NCBI RefSeq assembly: GCF_017309385.1
Contig: NZ_JAFJMJ010000004.1
Location: 62,001-126,000 of the forward strand
Origin: Amycolatopsis sp. 195334CR
GTDB lineage: Bacteria > Actinomycetota > Actinomycetes > Mycobacteriales > Pseudonocardiaceae
Length of the DNA: 64,000 nt
Reading direction: 5' to 3'
This document shows positions 14,198 to 22,804 of this stretch, piece after piece (the stretch's first letter is position 1; the number at the start of each line of letters is the position of its first letter). The notes under the pieces are model-generated. The model had not been told where the DNA came from and ran no database searches. It saw only the letters and a program-made list of their open reading frames with translations. The position numbers and the translations under genes are program-made.

Positions 14198-16222
14198 TCA
14201 CACCAGGTCGCGGGGGATCACGCGGTGCCAGTTCCGGGAGAACACGCGGTGGTCGCCTTCGTAGCCGTCCAACTCGGCGTGCAGGATGAACTCGGTGGGC
14301 GTGCAGGTCAGCACGGTGTGGGTCTCCGTGCGCGACTCCCACTCACCCCGCGCGAAGGTCATCGTCCACGCCGTCTCCCCGCGGGCCGACGAGAAGTCGT
14401 CGGCGAGCCAGCTGTAGCGCTCGTACGCCCGCCTGGCCACCCGCAGGTCGATGTCCTCGAAGTAGTCCTCACCGCTGTCCTTGACGATCTCCAGCGCCGA
14501 CTCGTAGTCCACCAGGTCACGGCTGACCGTCCACCGCTGCTCCCCGGGCCGCAGCTGGGTCACCGTCAGCGGCGGCGCGCCCTCCGGCTCGTCGAACGGC
14601 CGCAGCGGCAGCTCGTCCGGCTCGGCCACCGGCCGCACCGGCAACCGGACCGTGCTCGCCCCGGTGTACACCTTCACCCGGGTGCGGCTCGGCGGCGGCC
14701 ACGCCAGCGGCCAGTACGAAGTGGACAGTGACAACCGGATGCGGTGGCCGGGCGGGAACACCTGCGCCACCCCGTTCATTTCCACCGACACCCGGTACCG
14801 CCGCCCCGGCTCCAGCGGTTCGGGCGTCTCGTGCCCGTTCCGGTGGGTCAGGTTCAGCAGCCCGTAGGTGACCCGGGTGGCCCGGCCGTCGGGGTAGACG
14901 TCGGACAGCCGGACGGCGACCATCGCCACCGGCTCGCTCGCCTCCACCTCAAGCTCCACGCTGGGCGCACCCAGGATCTCGCAGCGCTCGGTCAGCGGAT
15001 CGGTCTCGAACACGAGCGAACCGCCGTCCTCCTCGCGCTGGTCGTACGGCAGGTCCGGCGGGGCGTTGTAGGAAGCCCACTTCCCGGAGAACTGCCCGAC
15101 CGACAGCGGTGACTCGATCTCCAGGCCACGCTCGGTGACCTCTTCGCCCGGCCGGGCGATCCGGTGTGCGTCGAGTGAGTGGACCGACGGCTCGATGTGC
15201 GGGGACGGCCAGCTCGGCTCACCGACCCAGCGGCCGGGCCGGGTCTCGTACGCGGTCGACGGCGGCACGCTGTCCTGCATCCACACGCGCAGCATCGGCT
15301 CGTCCATCACGTCGTTCTCGCGCCCCGCCAGCCAGTGGTCCCACCAGCGGACCACCTCCTGCAGGTACCCGATGGCCGGGCCGGGCGCGCCGAGGTGCGG
15401 GTACTTGTGCGACCACGGCCCGATCAGCCCCTTGCGCGGCACGTCGAGGTGGCGCATCAGCCGGAACACGCCGTTGGAGTACCCGTCGGCCCAGCCGCTG
15501 GAGGCCAGCACCGGGCACTGGACGTCGCTGTAGTTCTCGCACACCGACGCGTGCCGCCAGTAGTCGTCGCGCCGCTGGTGCGAGAGCCAGTTCTCGATCC
15601 ACAGGCCGCTGTCCTCCAGGCGTTCCCGCCACATCTCGCGCCAGCGGTCGCCGACCAGCGCCGGGTCCGGCGGCAGCGTCGAGTAGGCGAACATGGTGGA
15701 CGCCTCGGCGAGGTTGTCCGAGAGCAGGCAGCCGCCCATGTAGTGCATGTCGTCGCCGTAGCGGTCGTCGGTGAACGACGAGATGACGATCGCCTTGAGG
15801 CTCGGCGGTTTCCTGGCCGCGACCTGCAGCGCGGCGAAGCCACCCCAGGAAATGCCCATCATGCCGGTGCTCCCGGTGCACCAGGGCTGGTCGGCGATCC
15901 AGGCCAGCGCCTCCTCGGCGTCGAGCTGCTCCTGTTCGAGGTACTCGTCGGTGAGCACCCCGTCGGACTCGCCGGAACCGCGGATGTCCACCCGCACGCA
16001 GGCGTACCCGTGCCCGGCGAGGTACGGGTGGTGGATGGCGTCGCGGCCGGCGGTCAGATCCCGTTTCCGGTAGGGGATGTACTCCAGGATCCCGGGCACC
16101 GGGTGCTCGGCCGAATCGGCCGGGCGCCAGATCCGCGCGGCCAGGCGCTGCCCGTCCGGCAGCGGGATCCAGACGTTCTCCTCCTCGATGATCTGCTTCG
16201 GCAGTTGGGTCACCGTACGCAT
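14198..16222 (-). CDS. CocE/NonD-family serine hydrolase
   Basis: 674 residues from ATG at 16222. GAGGG is too close to that ATG, so the GTG at 16213 may be the true start. The N-terminal alpha/beta-hydrolase part carries the nucleophile elbow GISWGG (near residue 122) and the oxyanion-side IPYRKRD loop. The C-terminal ~220 residues are the beta-rich PepX_C domain (typical EMNGVAQVFPPGHRIRLSLSTSYWP). The family includes cocaine esterase, X-prolyl dipeptidyl aminopeptidases and acyl hydrolases. No signal peptide, so cytosolic. The much longer frame reaching 17896 is an artefact running into the antisense of the next gene. Confidence 0.85.
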   Translation of the reverse strand: MRTVTQLPKQIIEEENVWIPLPDGQRLAARIWRPADSAEHPVPGILEYIPYRKRDLTAGRDAIHHPYLAGHGYACVRVDIRGSGESDGVLTDEYLEQEQLDAEEALAWIADQPWCTGSTGMMGISWGGFAALQVAARKPPSLKAIVISSFTDDRYGDDMHYMGGCLLSDNLAEASTMFAYSTLPPDPALVGDRWREMWRERLEDSGLWIENWLSHQRRDDYWRHASVCENYSDVQCPVLASSGWADGYSNGVFRLMRHLDVPRKGLIGPWSHKYPHLGAPGPAIGYLQEVVRWWDHWLAGRENDVMDEPMLRVWMQDSVPPSTAYETRPGRWVGEPSWPSPHIEPSVHSLDAHRIARPGEEVTERGLEIESPLSVGQFSGKWASYNAPPDLPYDQREEDGGSLVFETDPLTERCEILGAPSVELEVEASEPVAMVAVRLSDVYPDGRATRVTYGLLNLTHRNGHETPEPLEPGRRYRVSVEMNGVAQVFPPGHRIRLSLSTSYWPLAWPPPSRTRVKVYTGASTVRLPVRPVAEPDELPLRPFDEPEGAPPLTVTQLRPGEQRWTVSRDLVDYESALEIVKDSGEDYFEDIDLRVARRAYERYSWLADDFSSARGETAWTMTFARGEWESRTETHTVLTCTPTEFILHAELDGYEGDHRVFSRNWHRVIPRDLV

Positions 16223-16264
16223 CCCTCGACGGTAACGCCGGTTTCGGCGGGCCGCAGGGCTCGG

Positions 16265-16288
16265 GTTTGATCTGGGGCGCGCGGGTAT
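16265..16288 (+). promoter_or_regulatory. SigB-type promoter before the Rieske-FAD oxidoreductase gene
   Basis: GTTT (16265-16268), 14 bp, GGGTAT (16283-16288), a full match to GTTT-N14-16-GGGTAT. The -10 ends 9 nt before the ATG at 16298, so the transcript should be leaderless or nearly so. Confidence 0.7.
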
Positions 16289-16297
16289 CCGGGAGCC

Positions 16298-17806
16298 ATG
16301 GACGCACCCAGCTTGCCCGCACCGCTGTCGGTGTGGATGGACTCCACCGCCGGTCCGGACCGAGGCGGGAACGCGCTGCCCGGTGCGGTCGAGGTGGTGG
16401 TGATCGGCGCCGGGATCGCCGGGCTGACCACCGCCTACGCGCTCGCGCGCGACGGGCGGTCGGTGCTGGTGGTGGACTCGGGACCGGTCGGCGGCGGGGT
16501 TTCCGGCCACACCACGGCGAAGCTGACCGCGCAGCACGCGGAGAAGTACGCCTCGCTGCGGGAGCACAAGGGGCCGGAGGCCGCCGCGCAGTACGGTCAG
16601 GACCAGAGCGCCGCGGTCGACTGGATCGAGCGCACCTCGGCGGAACTGGGCGTCGACTGCGGGTTCACCCGCACCGACAGCTACGTTTACACCACCGAAA
16701 CCCGGCGCGTGACCGATCTGCGGGCCGAAGCCGCCGCGGCCGCCGACGCCGGGCTGCCCGCGGAGTTCGTCGAGCAGATCGCGCTGGACGTACCCGCGGC
16801 CGGGGCGGTGCGCTTCGCCGGCCAGGCGCGCTTCCACCCCAGGCGGTGGCTGCTCGGCCTCGCTTCCGCGATCGAGGCGCTGGGCGGGCAGGTCTCCGAG
16901 AACGCCAGGGTGGTGCGCGTCGACGAGCGGCCGGTGCCGGTGGTGCACACCGAACGCGGCAAGGTCCGGGCCGAGGAGGTGGTGATCGCCACCCACTACC
17001 CGGTGCTGGACCGGGGTTTCTACTTCGCCAGGCTCGACCCGGTGCGGGACCTGGTGGTCGCCGGGCCGGTCGCCGGGAACCCCGCCGACGGCATGTTCCT
17101 CGACGCCGACACCCACCACTCCGTGCGTTACCTCGACCACAACGGCGAACGGCTGGCCATCGTCGGCGGTGAGCACTACCGCACCGGCGAGGAGGTCGAC
17201 GTCGAAGCCCGGTACGCGCGGCTGGCCGAATGGGCGGGCAGGCACGCGGGCGTGACCGGGGTGACCCACCGCTGGTCCGCGCACGATCTGTCCACTCTGG
17301 ACTCGGTGCCCTACGTCGGCCGCTACCACCCGGTTTCGCGGCACCTGTGGGTGGCGACCGGCTTCGGCCAGTGGGGGATGAGCGGCGGCACCGCCGCCGG
17401 GCTGCTGCTGGCCGACCTGATCGCCGGCCGCGAGAACCCGGGCGCCTGGCTGTACCACCCGGAGCGCTTCGACCTGCGGTCCGGGGTTTCCCTGGCCCGC
17501 AACAACTTCACCGTGGCCAAGCACCTGGTCGGCGACCACCTGCGCGCGGTCGGCGCGGACGCCGAGTTCGCCACCCTGGGGCTGGGGGAGGCCCGGGTGG
17601 CCACCTCGGGTGCCTCGGTGGTCGCCGCCTACCGCGACAGCGAGGGCGTGCTGCACCGCCGCAGCGCCCACTGCACGCACCTCGGCTGCGTGGTCGCCTT
17701 CAACAACGCCGAGAAGACCTGGGACTGCCCGTGCCACGCCTCGCGGTTCGGCGTCGACGGTTCGGTCATCCAGGGCCCGGCCACCCGGCCGCTGCCGGAG
17801 GCCTGA
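16298..17806 (+). CDS. FAD-dependent oxidoreductase with C-terminal Rieske domain
   Basis: 502 residues. The FAD-binding motif VIGAGIAGLTTAYALARDG starts at about residue 34, followed by the DAO-type oxidoreductase fold with GGHT-like VSGHTTAKLTAQH near 70. The C-terminal ~110 residues are a Rieske [2Fe-2S] domain with CTHLGC and CPCHASRF ligands intact. This DAO-Rieske fusion is common in bacteria (GlpA/DadA-like with Rieske); an electron-transfer amine or amino-acid oxidation is usually guessed but not shown. It has a strong SigB-type promoter and is followed 4 bp later by a cation/proton antiporter, suggesting a stress operon. Confidence 0.85.
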   Translation: MDAPSLPAPLSVWMDSTAGPDRGGNALPGAVEVVVIGAGIAGLTTAYALARDGRSVLVVDSGPVGGGVSGHTTAKLTAQHAEKYASLREHKGPEAAAQYGQDQSAAVDWIERTSAELGVDCGFTRTDSYVYTTETRRVTDLRAEAAAAADAGLPAEFVEQIALDVPAAGAVRFAGQARFHPRRWLLGLASAIEALGGQVSENARVVRVDERPVPVVHTERGKVRAEEVVIATHYPVLDRGFYFARLDPVRDLVVAGPVAGNPADGMFLDADTHHSVRYLDHNGERLAIVGGEHYRTGEEVDVEARYARLAEWAGRHAGVTGVTHRWSAHDLSTLDSVPYVGRYHPVSRHLWVATGFGQWGMSGGTAAGLLLADLIAGRENPGAWLYHPERFDLRSGVSLARNNFTVAKHLVGDHLRAVGADAEFATLGLGEARVATSGASVVAAYRDSEGVLHRRSAHCTHLGCVVAFNNAEKTWDCPCHASRFGVDGSVIQGPATRPLPEA

Positions 17807-17810
17807 GCCC

Positions 17811-19061
17811 GTGGAGCTGCTGCTGGGCCTGGCCGGTCTGCTCGCGCTGGCCGCGGCCCTGCTGCCGAAGCTGACCAGCAACCGGCCGCTGTCCATGCCG
17901 CTGGTGCTGTTGCTGCTCGGCGTGGTGGTCGGCCTGCTGCCGCTGCCCGCGCCCTACGGGCAGGTGTGGGCGAACCCGGTGCCGCACCTGGGCGCGTTGC
18001 AGGTGATCACCGAGTTCGGCCTGATCATCGCGCTGGTCGGGGCCGGGCTGAACAGCGACCGGGTGCTCGGCTGGCGGTCGTGGAACTCCACCTGGCGGCT
18101 GCTGCTGGTGGCCATGCCGTTGTTCATCGGCGTGGTTTTCCTGCTGGGGCAGTGGTTGCTGGCGCTGCCGGTGGCCGCGGCGCTGGCGCTGGCCGCCGCG
18201 CTCGCGCCGACCGACCCGGTGCTGGCCTCGGACGTCGGGGTGCCCGAACCCCACGCCGGTTCGGAACTGGCCGCGGGCAACGAAGTGCGGTTCACCCTGA
18301 CCACCGAGGCTGGGCTCAACGACGGCCTGGCGATGCCGTTCGTGATGCTGGCCGTCCTGCTCGCCGGTGGCCTGCCGGGGCCGGGGAAGCTCGCTGTCGA
18401 ACTGCTGCTGCCGCTGCCGGTCGGGGTGGCCGTCGGGGTGGCGATCGGGCTGCTGCTCGGCAGGCTGATCTTCCGCGCCGAGTCCGACCAGGTGCGGTTG
18501 TCCGAGTACTCGGACGGCATGGTGGTGCTGGCCATGGCGTTCCTGCCGTTCGCCGCGGCGGAACTGCTGCAGGGCAACGGTTTCCTCGCCGTGTTCGCGG
18601 CCGCGGTGACCCTGCGGGCACGGGAGCGCTCGCACGGTTACCACGCCGTGCTGCACGAGTTCGGTGACCAGCTGGAACGGTTGTTCGTCGCGGTCGCGCT
18701 GCTGGGCCTCGGCGTGGCGATCGGGGACGGGCTGCTGTCCGGCCTGCGCCCGCTGGAATTCGTGCTGGCCGCGGTGGCGGTTTTTGTGGTGCGCCCGCTC
18801 ACCGGCCTGCTCTCGCTGTTCGGCGCACCGCCGGGCCGTCGTGGTGCGGCGGCCATCTCGTTCTTCGGCGTGCGTGGGATCGGGACGCTGTTCTACGTCA
18901 CCTACGCGCTCGCGCACGGTGACTTCCCGCTGCCGGACGTGATCTGGCGGGTGGCCGCGCTGGCCGTGGCGCTGTCGGTGGTGGTGCACGGCATCACCGC
19001 GGAACCGGCGATGCGGCGGCTCGAACGCCTCGGCGCGCAGGGCAGGCGTGGGACCGCTTGA
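17811..19061 (+). CDS. cation:proton antiporter (CPA1/NhaP-like)
   Basis: 416 residues from GTG at 17811, 4 bp after the oxidoreductase stop. Twelve or so hydrophobic segments; LAPTDPVLASDV contains the TDP motif and LTTEAGLNDGLAMPFVM the (E/N)D ion-binding helix typical of Na+/H+ exchangers. Expected to exchange Na+ or K+ for H+ across the membrane and so regulate pH and salt tolerance. It shares the SigB-type promoter of the preceding gene, consistent with osmotic or alkaline stress induction. Confidence 0.85.
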   Translation: MELLLGLAGLLALAAALLPKLTSNRPLSMPLVLLLLGVVVGLLPLPAPYGQVWANPVPHLGALQVITEFGLIIALVGAGLNSDRVLGWRSWNSTWRLLLVAMPLFIGVVFLLGQWLLALPVAAALALAAALAPTDPVLASDVGVPEPHAGSELAAGNEVRFTLTTEAGLNDGLAMPFVMLAVLLAGGLPGPGKLAVELLLPLPVGVAVGVAIGLLLGRLIFRAESDQVRLSEYSDGMVVLAMAFLPFAAAELLQGNGFLAVFAAAVTLRARERSHGYHAVLHEFGDQLERLFVAVALLGLGVAIGDGLLSGLRPLEFVLAAVAVFVVRPLTGLLSLFGAPPGRRGAAAISFFGVRGIGTLFYVTYALAHGDFPLPDVIWRVAALAVALSVVVHGITAEPAMRRLERLGAQGRRGTA

Positions 19062-19093
19062 CACCCGCTCGCCCGCGTCACCAGGATGACGCC

Positions 19094-19807
19094 GTGCCCA
19101 CAGCGATCGTCACCGGGAGTTCCCGCGGCATCGGCCGCGCCATCGCCGAACGGCTCGCCGCGGACGGCGCGAAGGTGGTGGTCAACTACCGCAGTGACGG
19201 CGATGCGGCCGCGAAGGTGGTCCGGGCGATCGAAGAACGCGGTGGCGAGGCGGTCGCCGTGCAGGCCGACGTCACCGACCTCGCGCAGCTGCGAAGCCTG
19301 TTCGACACCGCCGGCGAGGTCGACGTCTTCGTCAGCAACGTGGGCGTGGCCCGGTTCGGCCCGCTCGCCGAAGTGACCGACGAGCAGTACGACTTCCTCT
19401 TCGAGACCAACACGCGCTCGACCTTCTACGCCCTGCGGGAGGCGGCGCGCCGGGTGCGCGACCACGGCCGGATCGTGGTGATCTCCAGCGCCGTGGTGGT
19501 GACGAACCGGCCGGGCACCGCGCTCTACGCGGCCACGAAGGCGGCGGGGGACCAGCTGGTCAAGGTCGCGGCGAAGGAACTCGGCGCACGCGGGATCACG
19601 GTCAACAGCGTGCTGCCGGGCGCGGTGCACACCGACGCGCTCGCCGCCGACGGACCGCCGGGCGTGGTGGAACGCACCATCGGGCAGGTGCCGCTGGGCC
19701 GCATCGCGGAACCCTCGGACATCGCCGACATCGTCGGCTTCCTCGCCTCGCACGACGGCCGCTGGATCACCGGCCAGACCCTGCACGCGGGCGGCGGGCA
19801 GTTCTAA
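19094..19807 (+). CDS. SDR-family 3-oxoacyl-ACP-reductase-like protein
   Basis: 237 residues from GTG at 19094, preceded by AGGA. Classical SDR: TGSSRGIGRAIA (residues 7-18), SNVGVA in the place of NNAG, catalytic Ser/Tyr/Lys in ISSAVV and YAATKAA, ending with TGQTLHAGGGQF. FabG-like but without a neighbouring fatty-acid operon, so a general ketone reductase is as likely. It follows the antiporter by 32 bp and may be part of that transcript. The 3' end overlaps the convergent methyltransferase by 4 bp. Confidence 0.8.
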   Translation: MPTAIVTGSSRGIGRAIAERLAADGAKVVVNYRSDGDAAAKVVRAIEERGGEAVAVQADVTDLAQLRSLFDTAGEVDVFVSNVGVARFGPLAEVTDEQYDFLFETNTRSTFYALREAARRVRDHGRIVVISSAVVVTNRPGTALYAATKAAGDQLVKVAAKELGARGITVNSVLPGAVHTDALAADGPPGVVERTIGQVPLGRIAEPSDIADIVGFLASHDGRWITGQTLHAGGGQF

Positions 19808-20427
19808 GCCGCGCAGCCGCTGCGGTCGGCGCGGATCACCAGCAGTTCCTCGAAGTCCTGGCCGGGTTCGAGCAGGCCGGTCCGTTCCAGGTAACGCCGG
19901 TGTCCACTGAGGACCGGGTCGAACGGCTGCAGCCGGCTGGCCACCACGCTCGCGCGCAGCCGCTGCCGCCGCAGTTCCTCCAGCGTGGCCTCCGGATCGC
20001 AGAGCGAGGAGTGCACCATCAGCAGGGTGCCCTGGCGCGCCAGGAGATCACGGGCCCGCGCGCACAGCGGATCCAGGTACCGCCGCCCGTCCGGGCCCGG
20101 CACGTACGGGGGATTCGCCAGCACGACGTCGAACCGGCCGGGCGAACCCCGCCCGGCCGGATCTCCGCGGAACGCGCGCACCGGCAGCCGCCGCAGCGAA
20201 CCGTGCACGCGGGCGCTGAGCACCGCGCGGCGGCAGCGTTCGATGGTCACCACCTCGGCCACCCGGCCGCGGGCGGCGGCGGCCGCGCCGGTGCCGAGGT
20301 CGAGCACGCGGGCACCCGGCCGGAACCGGGTTTCGGCCAGTGCGCCGGAGAGCAGGCGCGCGTCGGTCCTTCGCAGAGTTCGCACCCCGGTCCTGTACCA
20401 CCGGGGCGCGAACTCAAACCCGTCCAC
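19804..20427 (-). CDS. HemK/PrmC-like class I methyltransferase
   Basis: 207 residues from GTG at 20427, sharing one base with the sigB stop (TAGTG). SAM-binding motif VLDLGTGAAAAA near residues 40-51 and the catalytic NPPYVP near 105, which marks HemK-type N5-glutamine or N6-adenine methyltransferases. It lacks the N-terminal helical domain of PrmC, so it is probably not the housekeeping release-factor enzyme. Tight coupling to sigB suggests co-expression in the stress response. Target unknown. Confidence 0.8.
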   Translation of the reverse strand: MDGFEFAPRWYRTGVRTLRRTDARLLSGALAETRFRPGARVLDLGTGAAAAARGRVAEVVTIERCRRAVLSARVHGSLRRLPVRAFRGDPAGRGSPGRFDVVLANPPYVPGPDGRRYLDPLCARARDLLARQGTLLMVHSSLCDPEATLEELRRQRLRASVVASRLQPFDPVLSGHRRYLERTGLLEPGQDFEELLVIRADRSGCAA

Positions 20428-21215
20428 TATGGATCGGTCAGCAGTTTCCCCCGGAGTCGTTCCAGTGTCTGGGAAAGCAGCCGCGAGACGTGCATCTGCG
20501 AGATGCCGAGGCGGTCGGCGATCTGCGTCTGCGTCATGTTGCCGAAGAACCGCAGCCGCAGGATGGTGCGCTCGCGTTCGGGCAGTTCGGCCAGCAGCGG
20601 CCGCAGCGCCGCGTGGTTCTCCACCGCCTCCAGGTCGGAGTCCTCCTCACCGAGCGTCTCGGCCAGCGGCAGCCGCTCGCTGTCCGAGCTGACCGGCTTG
20701 TCCACCGACACCGCCTGGTAGGCGTTGCCCGCGATCAGCCCTTCGCGCACCTCTTCGGGATCCATCCCGAGCTTCTCGGCGATCTCCGACGGGGTCGGCG
20801 CGCGGCCGAGCGTCTGCGCCAGTTCGCCGGTGGCGTGGCTGATCTGCAGGTGCAGCTCCTTGAGCCGCCGCGGTACCCGCACCGACCAGCTGCTGTCGCG
20901 GAAGTAGCGCCGGACCTCGCCCATCACCGTCGGCACGGCGAAGGACAGGAACTCCGATCCGCGGGCCGCGTCGAAGCGGTCCACCGCGTTGATCAGCCCG
21001 AGCCGGGCGACCTGGAGCAGGTCGTCGAAGGTCTCGCCGCGCCCGGAGAACCGGCGCGCGATGTGCTCGGCGACCGGGAGGAACTCGGTCACCAGGCGAT
21101 CGCGCAGCTCGTCGCGCTTGCGATCGCCTTCGGGAAGCGCGGCCAGCTCGGCGAACAGCGGCACGCAGTGCGCGTACTGCTCACCCCTGGACTTGGAAGC
21201 CGGTTCCCTGCTCAC
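20427..21215 (-). CDS. sigB: SigB/SigF/SigG-family RNA polymerase sigma factor
   Basis: 262 residues from GTG at 21215 (overlaps the upstream stop as GTGA). Region 2 is clear (FDDLLQVARLGLINAVDRFDAARGSEFLSFAVPTVMGEVRRYFRD, given here in two runs: FDDLLQVARLGLI, FAVPTVMGEVRRYFRD), then region 3 (APTPSEIAEKLGM) and region 4 (MTQTQIADRLGISQMHVSRLL). This is the group 3 stress/sporulation type. The gene is second in an operon with an anti-sigma-type kinase and ahead of a methyltransferase. A matching SigB-type promoter at 21682-21706 indicates autoregulation. The gene name is by family; the strain may carry several paralogues. Confidence 0.9.
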   Translation of the reverse strand: MSREPASKSRGEQYAHCVPLFAELAALPEGDRKRDELRDRLVTEFLPVAEHIARRFSGRGETFDDLLQVARLGLINAVDRFDAARGSEFLSFAVPTVMGEVRRYFRDSSWSVRVPRRLKELHLQISHATGELAQTLGRAPTPSEIAEKLGMDPEEVREGLIAGNAYQAVSVDKPVSSDSERLPLAETLGEEDSDLEAVENHAALRPLLAELPERERTILRLRFFGNMTQTQIADRLGISQMHVSRLLSQTLERLRGKLLTDP

Positions 21216-21637
21216 CCGCGACCAGTCCTCGCCGCCATCACCAGGTCGATGGTCACCACCCGGCCGCCCTGCTCGGTCACCCGGTAGGAGGCGGAATCGG
21301 TCACGGTCTTCACCACGTGCCAGCCGAACCCGTCGGTCTCGGGCACGGCCTGGTCGGCGGTCGGCGCGGACACCGACACCGACAGCTCCCCGGCGGAGAG
21401 CCGGTAGCGGCAGCTCACGCTGCTCCCCACGTCGGCGTGGTGGACCAGCCAGGACGCGACCTCGTCCACCGCGATCTTGAAGTCGGCGATCGAGTCGAGG
21501 TCGAAGTCCTCCTTGGTGGCCACCGCCTCGGCCAGCATCCGCAGCAGCGGCAGGTGCTCCAGCCGGGCGGGCACGCTGAGTTCGACGTGCTCGGTGAGCA
21601 GGGCGTCGATCTGCCCGCTCAGATCAATCTCGGCCAT
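21212..21637 (-). CDS. rsbW: anti-sigma factor, RsbW-like ATP-binding (HATPase) protein
   Basis: 141 residues from ATG at 21637, with GGGGAG 7 nt upstream. The GHKL ATPase fold is visible: FKIAVDEVASWLVHHA supplies the N-box helix (Glu, though the usual Asn is replaced by Ser/Trp here) and ETDGFGWHVVKTVTDS the glycine-containing G-box. It lies immediately before sigB with a GTGA overlap, the standard arrangement for a serine-kinase anti-sigma factor that holds the sigma factor until an antagonist is dephosphorylated. No anti-anti-sigma gene is adjacent. Confidence 0.8.
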   Translation of the reverse strand: MAEIDLSGQIDALLTEHVELSVPARLEHLPLLRMLAEAVATKEDFDLDSIADFKIAVDEVASWLVHHADVGSSVSCRYRLSAGELSVSVSAPTADQAVPETDGFGWHVVKTVTDSASYRVTEQGGRVVTIDLVMAARTGRG

Positions 21638-21681
21638 CGTCGTACTCCCCATGGTGGATCGCCGTTGCCATGACTTGGGGA

Positions 21682-21706
21682 GTACCCGCCGGGGTGCCCG
21701 GCACAC
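21682..21706 (-). promoter_or_regulatory. SigB-type promoter of the rsbW-sigB operon
   Basis: Minus strand: GTGT (21706-21703), 15 bp, GGGTAC (21687-21682). This places the transcript start about 40 nt before rsbW and implies SigB autoregulation. Confidence 0.7.
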
Positions 21707-21726
21707 ACGCGATTTCCGTGTGCGCT

Positions 21727-21752
21727 GTGTAACGCTCCACCCGGCCGGGTAC
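21727..21752 (+). promoter_or_regulatory. SigB-type promoter of the ppx-like operon
   Basis: GTGT (21727-21730), 16 bp, GGGTAC (21747-21752); the -10 ends 9 nt before the ATG at 21762, so the transcript is predicted to be leaderless. It is back-to-back with the promoter of rsbW-sigB. Confidence 0.7.
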
Positions 21753-21761
21753 CCGGGATGG

Positions 21762-22787
21762 ATGAAATTGGGTGTGCTGGACATCGGGTCGAACTGCGCC
21801 CAGCTCCAGATCGTGGACGCGACGCCGGGGGCGCCGCCGCTTCCCGCGCTGGCCATCAAGGAGCCGACGCGCCTGGCCGAGGAACTCGAGGACGGGGCGC
21901 TGAGCGAGGCCGGGACCGAGCGGGTCGTCCACGCGGTCTGCCAGGCGATGGTCGCGGCGCGCCAGAACCACGTGGAGGAGCTGTTCGTCTACGCGACCTC
22001 CGCCATCCGCGACGCGTCGAACCGCGACTCGGTGCTCGACCGGATCGAAGCCGAGGCCGGGATCCGGCCGCAGTTCCTCACCGGCGAGGACGAGGCGCGG
22101 CTCACCTACGCCGCCGCCCACCGGTGGTACGGCTGGGCAGCCGGGCGCATCCTCCTGCTCGACATCGGCGGTGGCTCGCTGGAGATCGCGCTGGGCCGCG
22201 ATGCCAAGCCCGAGCTGGCGCTGTCCCTCCCGCTCGGCGCGGGCAGGCTGACCAGGGCGTTCCTGCCGGACGACCCGCCGAGCCGCGCTCAGCTGCGCGA
22301 CCTGCGCCGGCACGTGCGCTCCACCCTGCGCGAGATCTCGGATCGACTGCGCTGGGAAGGTCACCCCGCGCGGGTGGTGGCCACCTCGAAGACGTTCAAG
22401 CAGCTGGCGCGCGTGTGCGGGGCGGCGCCGCAGCGCAAGGGCCCGTTCGTGCACCGGGAGCTCCAGGCCGCGGACCTGCGGAGACTGGTCCCCGAACTGG
22501 CTGCGAGACCGGCGGCGAAGCGCGCGAAGCTGCGCGGGATCTCGGCGGGCCGGGCGGGCCAGATCGTGGCCGGTGCGGTGGTGGCCGAGCAGGCGATGAA
22601 GGCCTTCGACCTGCGGTCGGTGGAGCTGTGCCCGTGGGCGCTGCGGGAGGGCGTGATCCTGCGGTACCTGGCCGGGCTGCCGGACCAGGTGCCGGACCTG
22701 CACCTGCAGCCGGTCCGCGGGGCCGCGCGCCCGGACGACGCGGTGCCGCTGAGACCGGTGGCGGACAGCGCGTTGCCGACATCCTGA
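21762..22787 (+). CDS. Ppx/GppA-family exopolyphosphatase-like protein
   Basis: 341 residues. Actin-like ASKHA fold: phosphate-1 motif GVLDIGSNCAQLQIVD at residues 4-19, YATSAIRDASNRD and the catalytic-Glu region FLTGEDEARLTY, then the second glycine loop LLDIGGGSLEIALGRD. It should hydrolyse polyphosphate and/or pppGpp. Smaller than two-domain E. coli Ppx and like the short actinobacterial Ppx1/2. The SigB-type leaderless promoter suggests a link to stress-related polyphosphate or ppGpp turnover. It is followed 17 bp later by a phosphoribosyltransferase gene. Confidence 0.85.
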   Translation: MKLGVLDIGSNCAQLQIVDATPGAPPLPALAIKEPTRLAEELEDGALSEAGTERVVHAVCQAMVAARQNHVEELFVYATSAIRDASNRDSVLDRIEAEAGIRPQFLTGEDEARLTYAAAHRWYGWAAGRILLLDIGGGSLEIALGRDAKPELALSLPLGAGRLTRAFLPDDPPSRAQLRDLRRHVRSTLREISDRLRWEGHPARVVATSKTFKQLARVCGAAPQRKGPFVHRELQAADLRRLVPELAARPAAKRAKLRGISAGRAGQIVAGAVVAEQAMKAFDLRSVELCPWALREGVILRYLAGLPDQVPDLHLQPVRGAARPDDAVPLRPVADSALPTS

Positions 22788-22804
22788 CCGGTGAGGAGGT
22801 CCTT

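Noticed and set aside
14198..17896. 1232-residue minus-strand frame
   Set aside because: Only the part from 16222 encodes the CocE-like hydrolase; the rest is antisense to the Rieske-FAD oxidoreductase.
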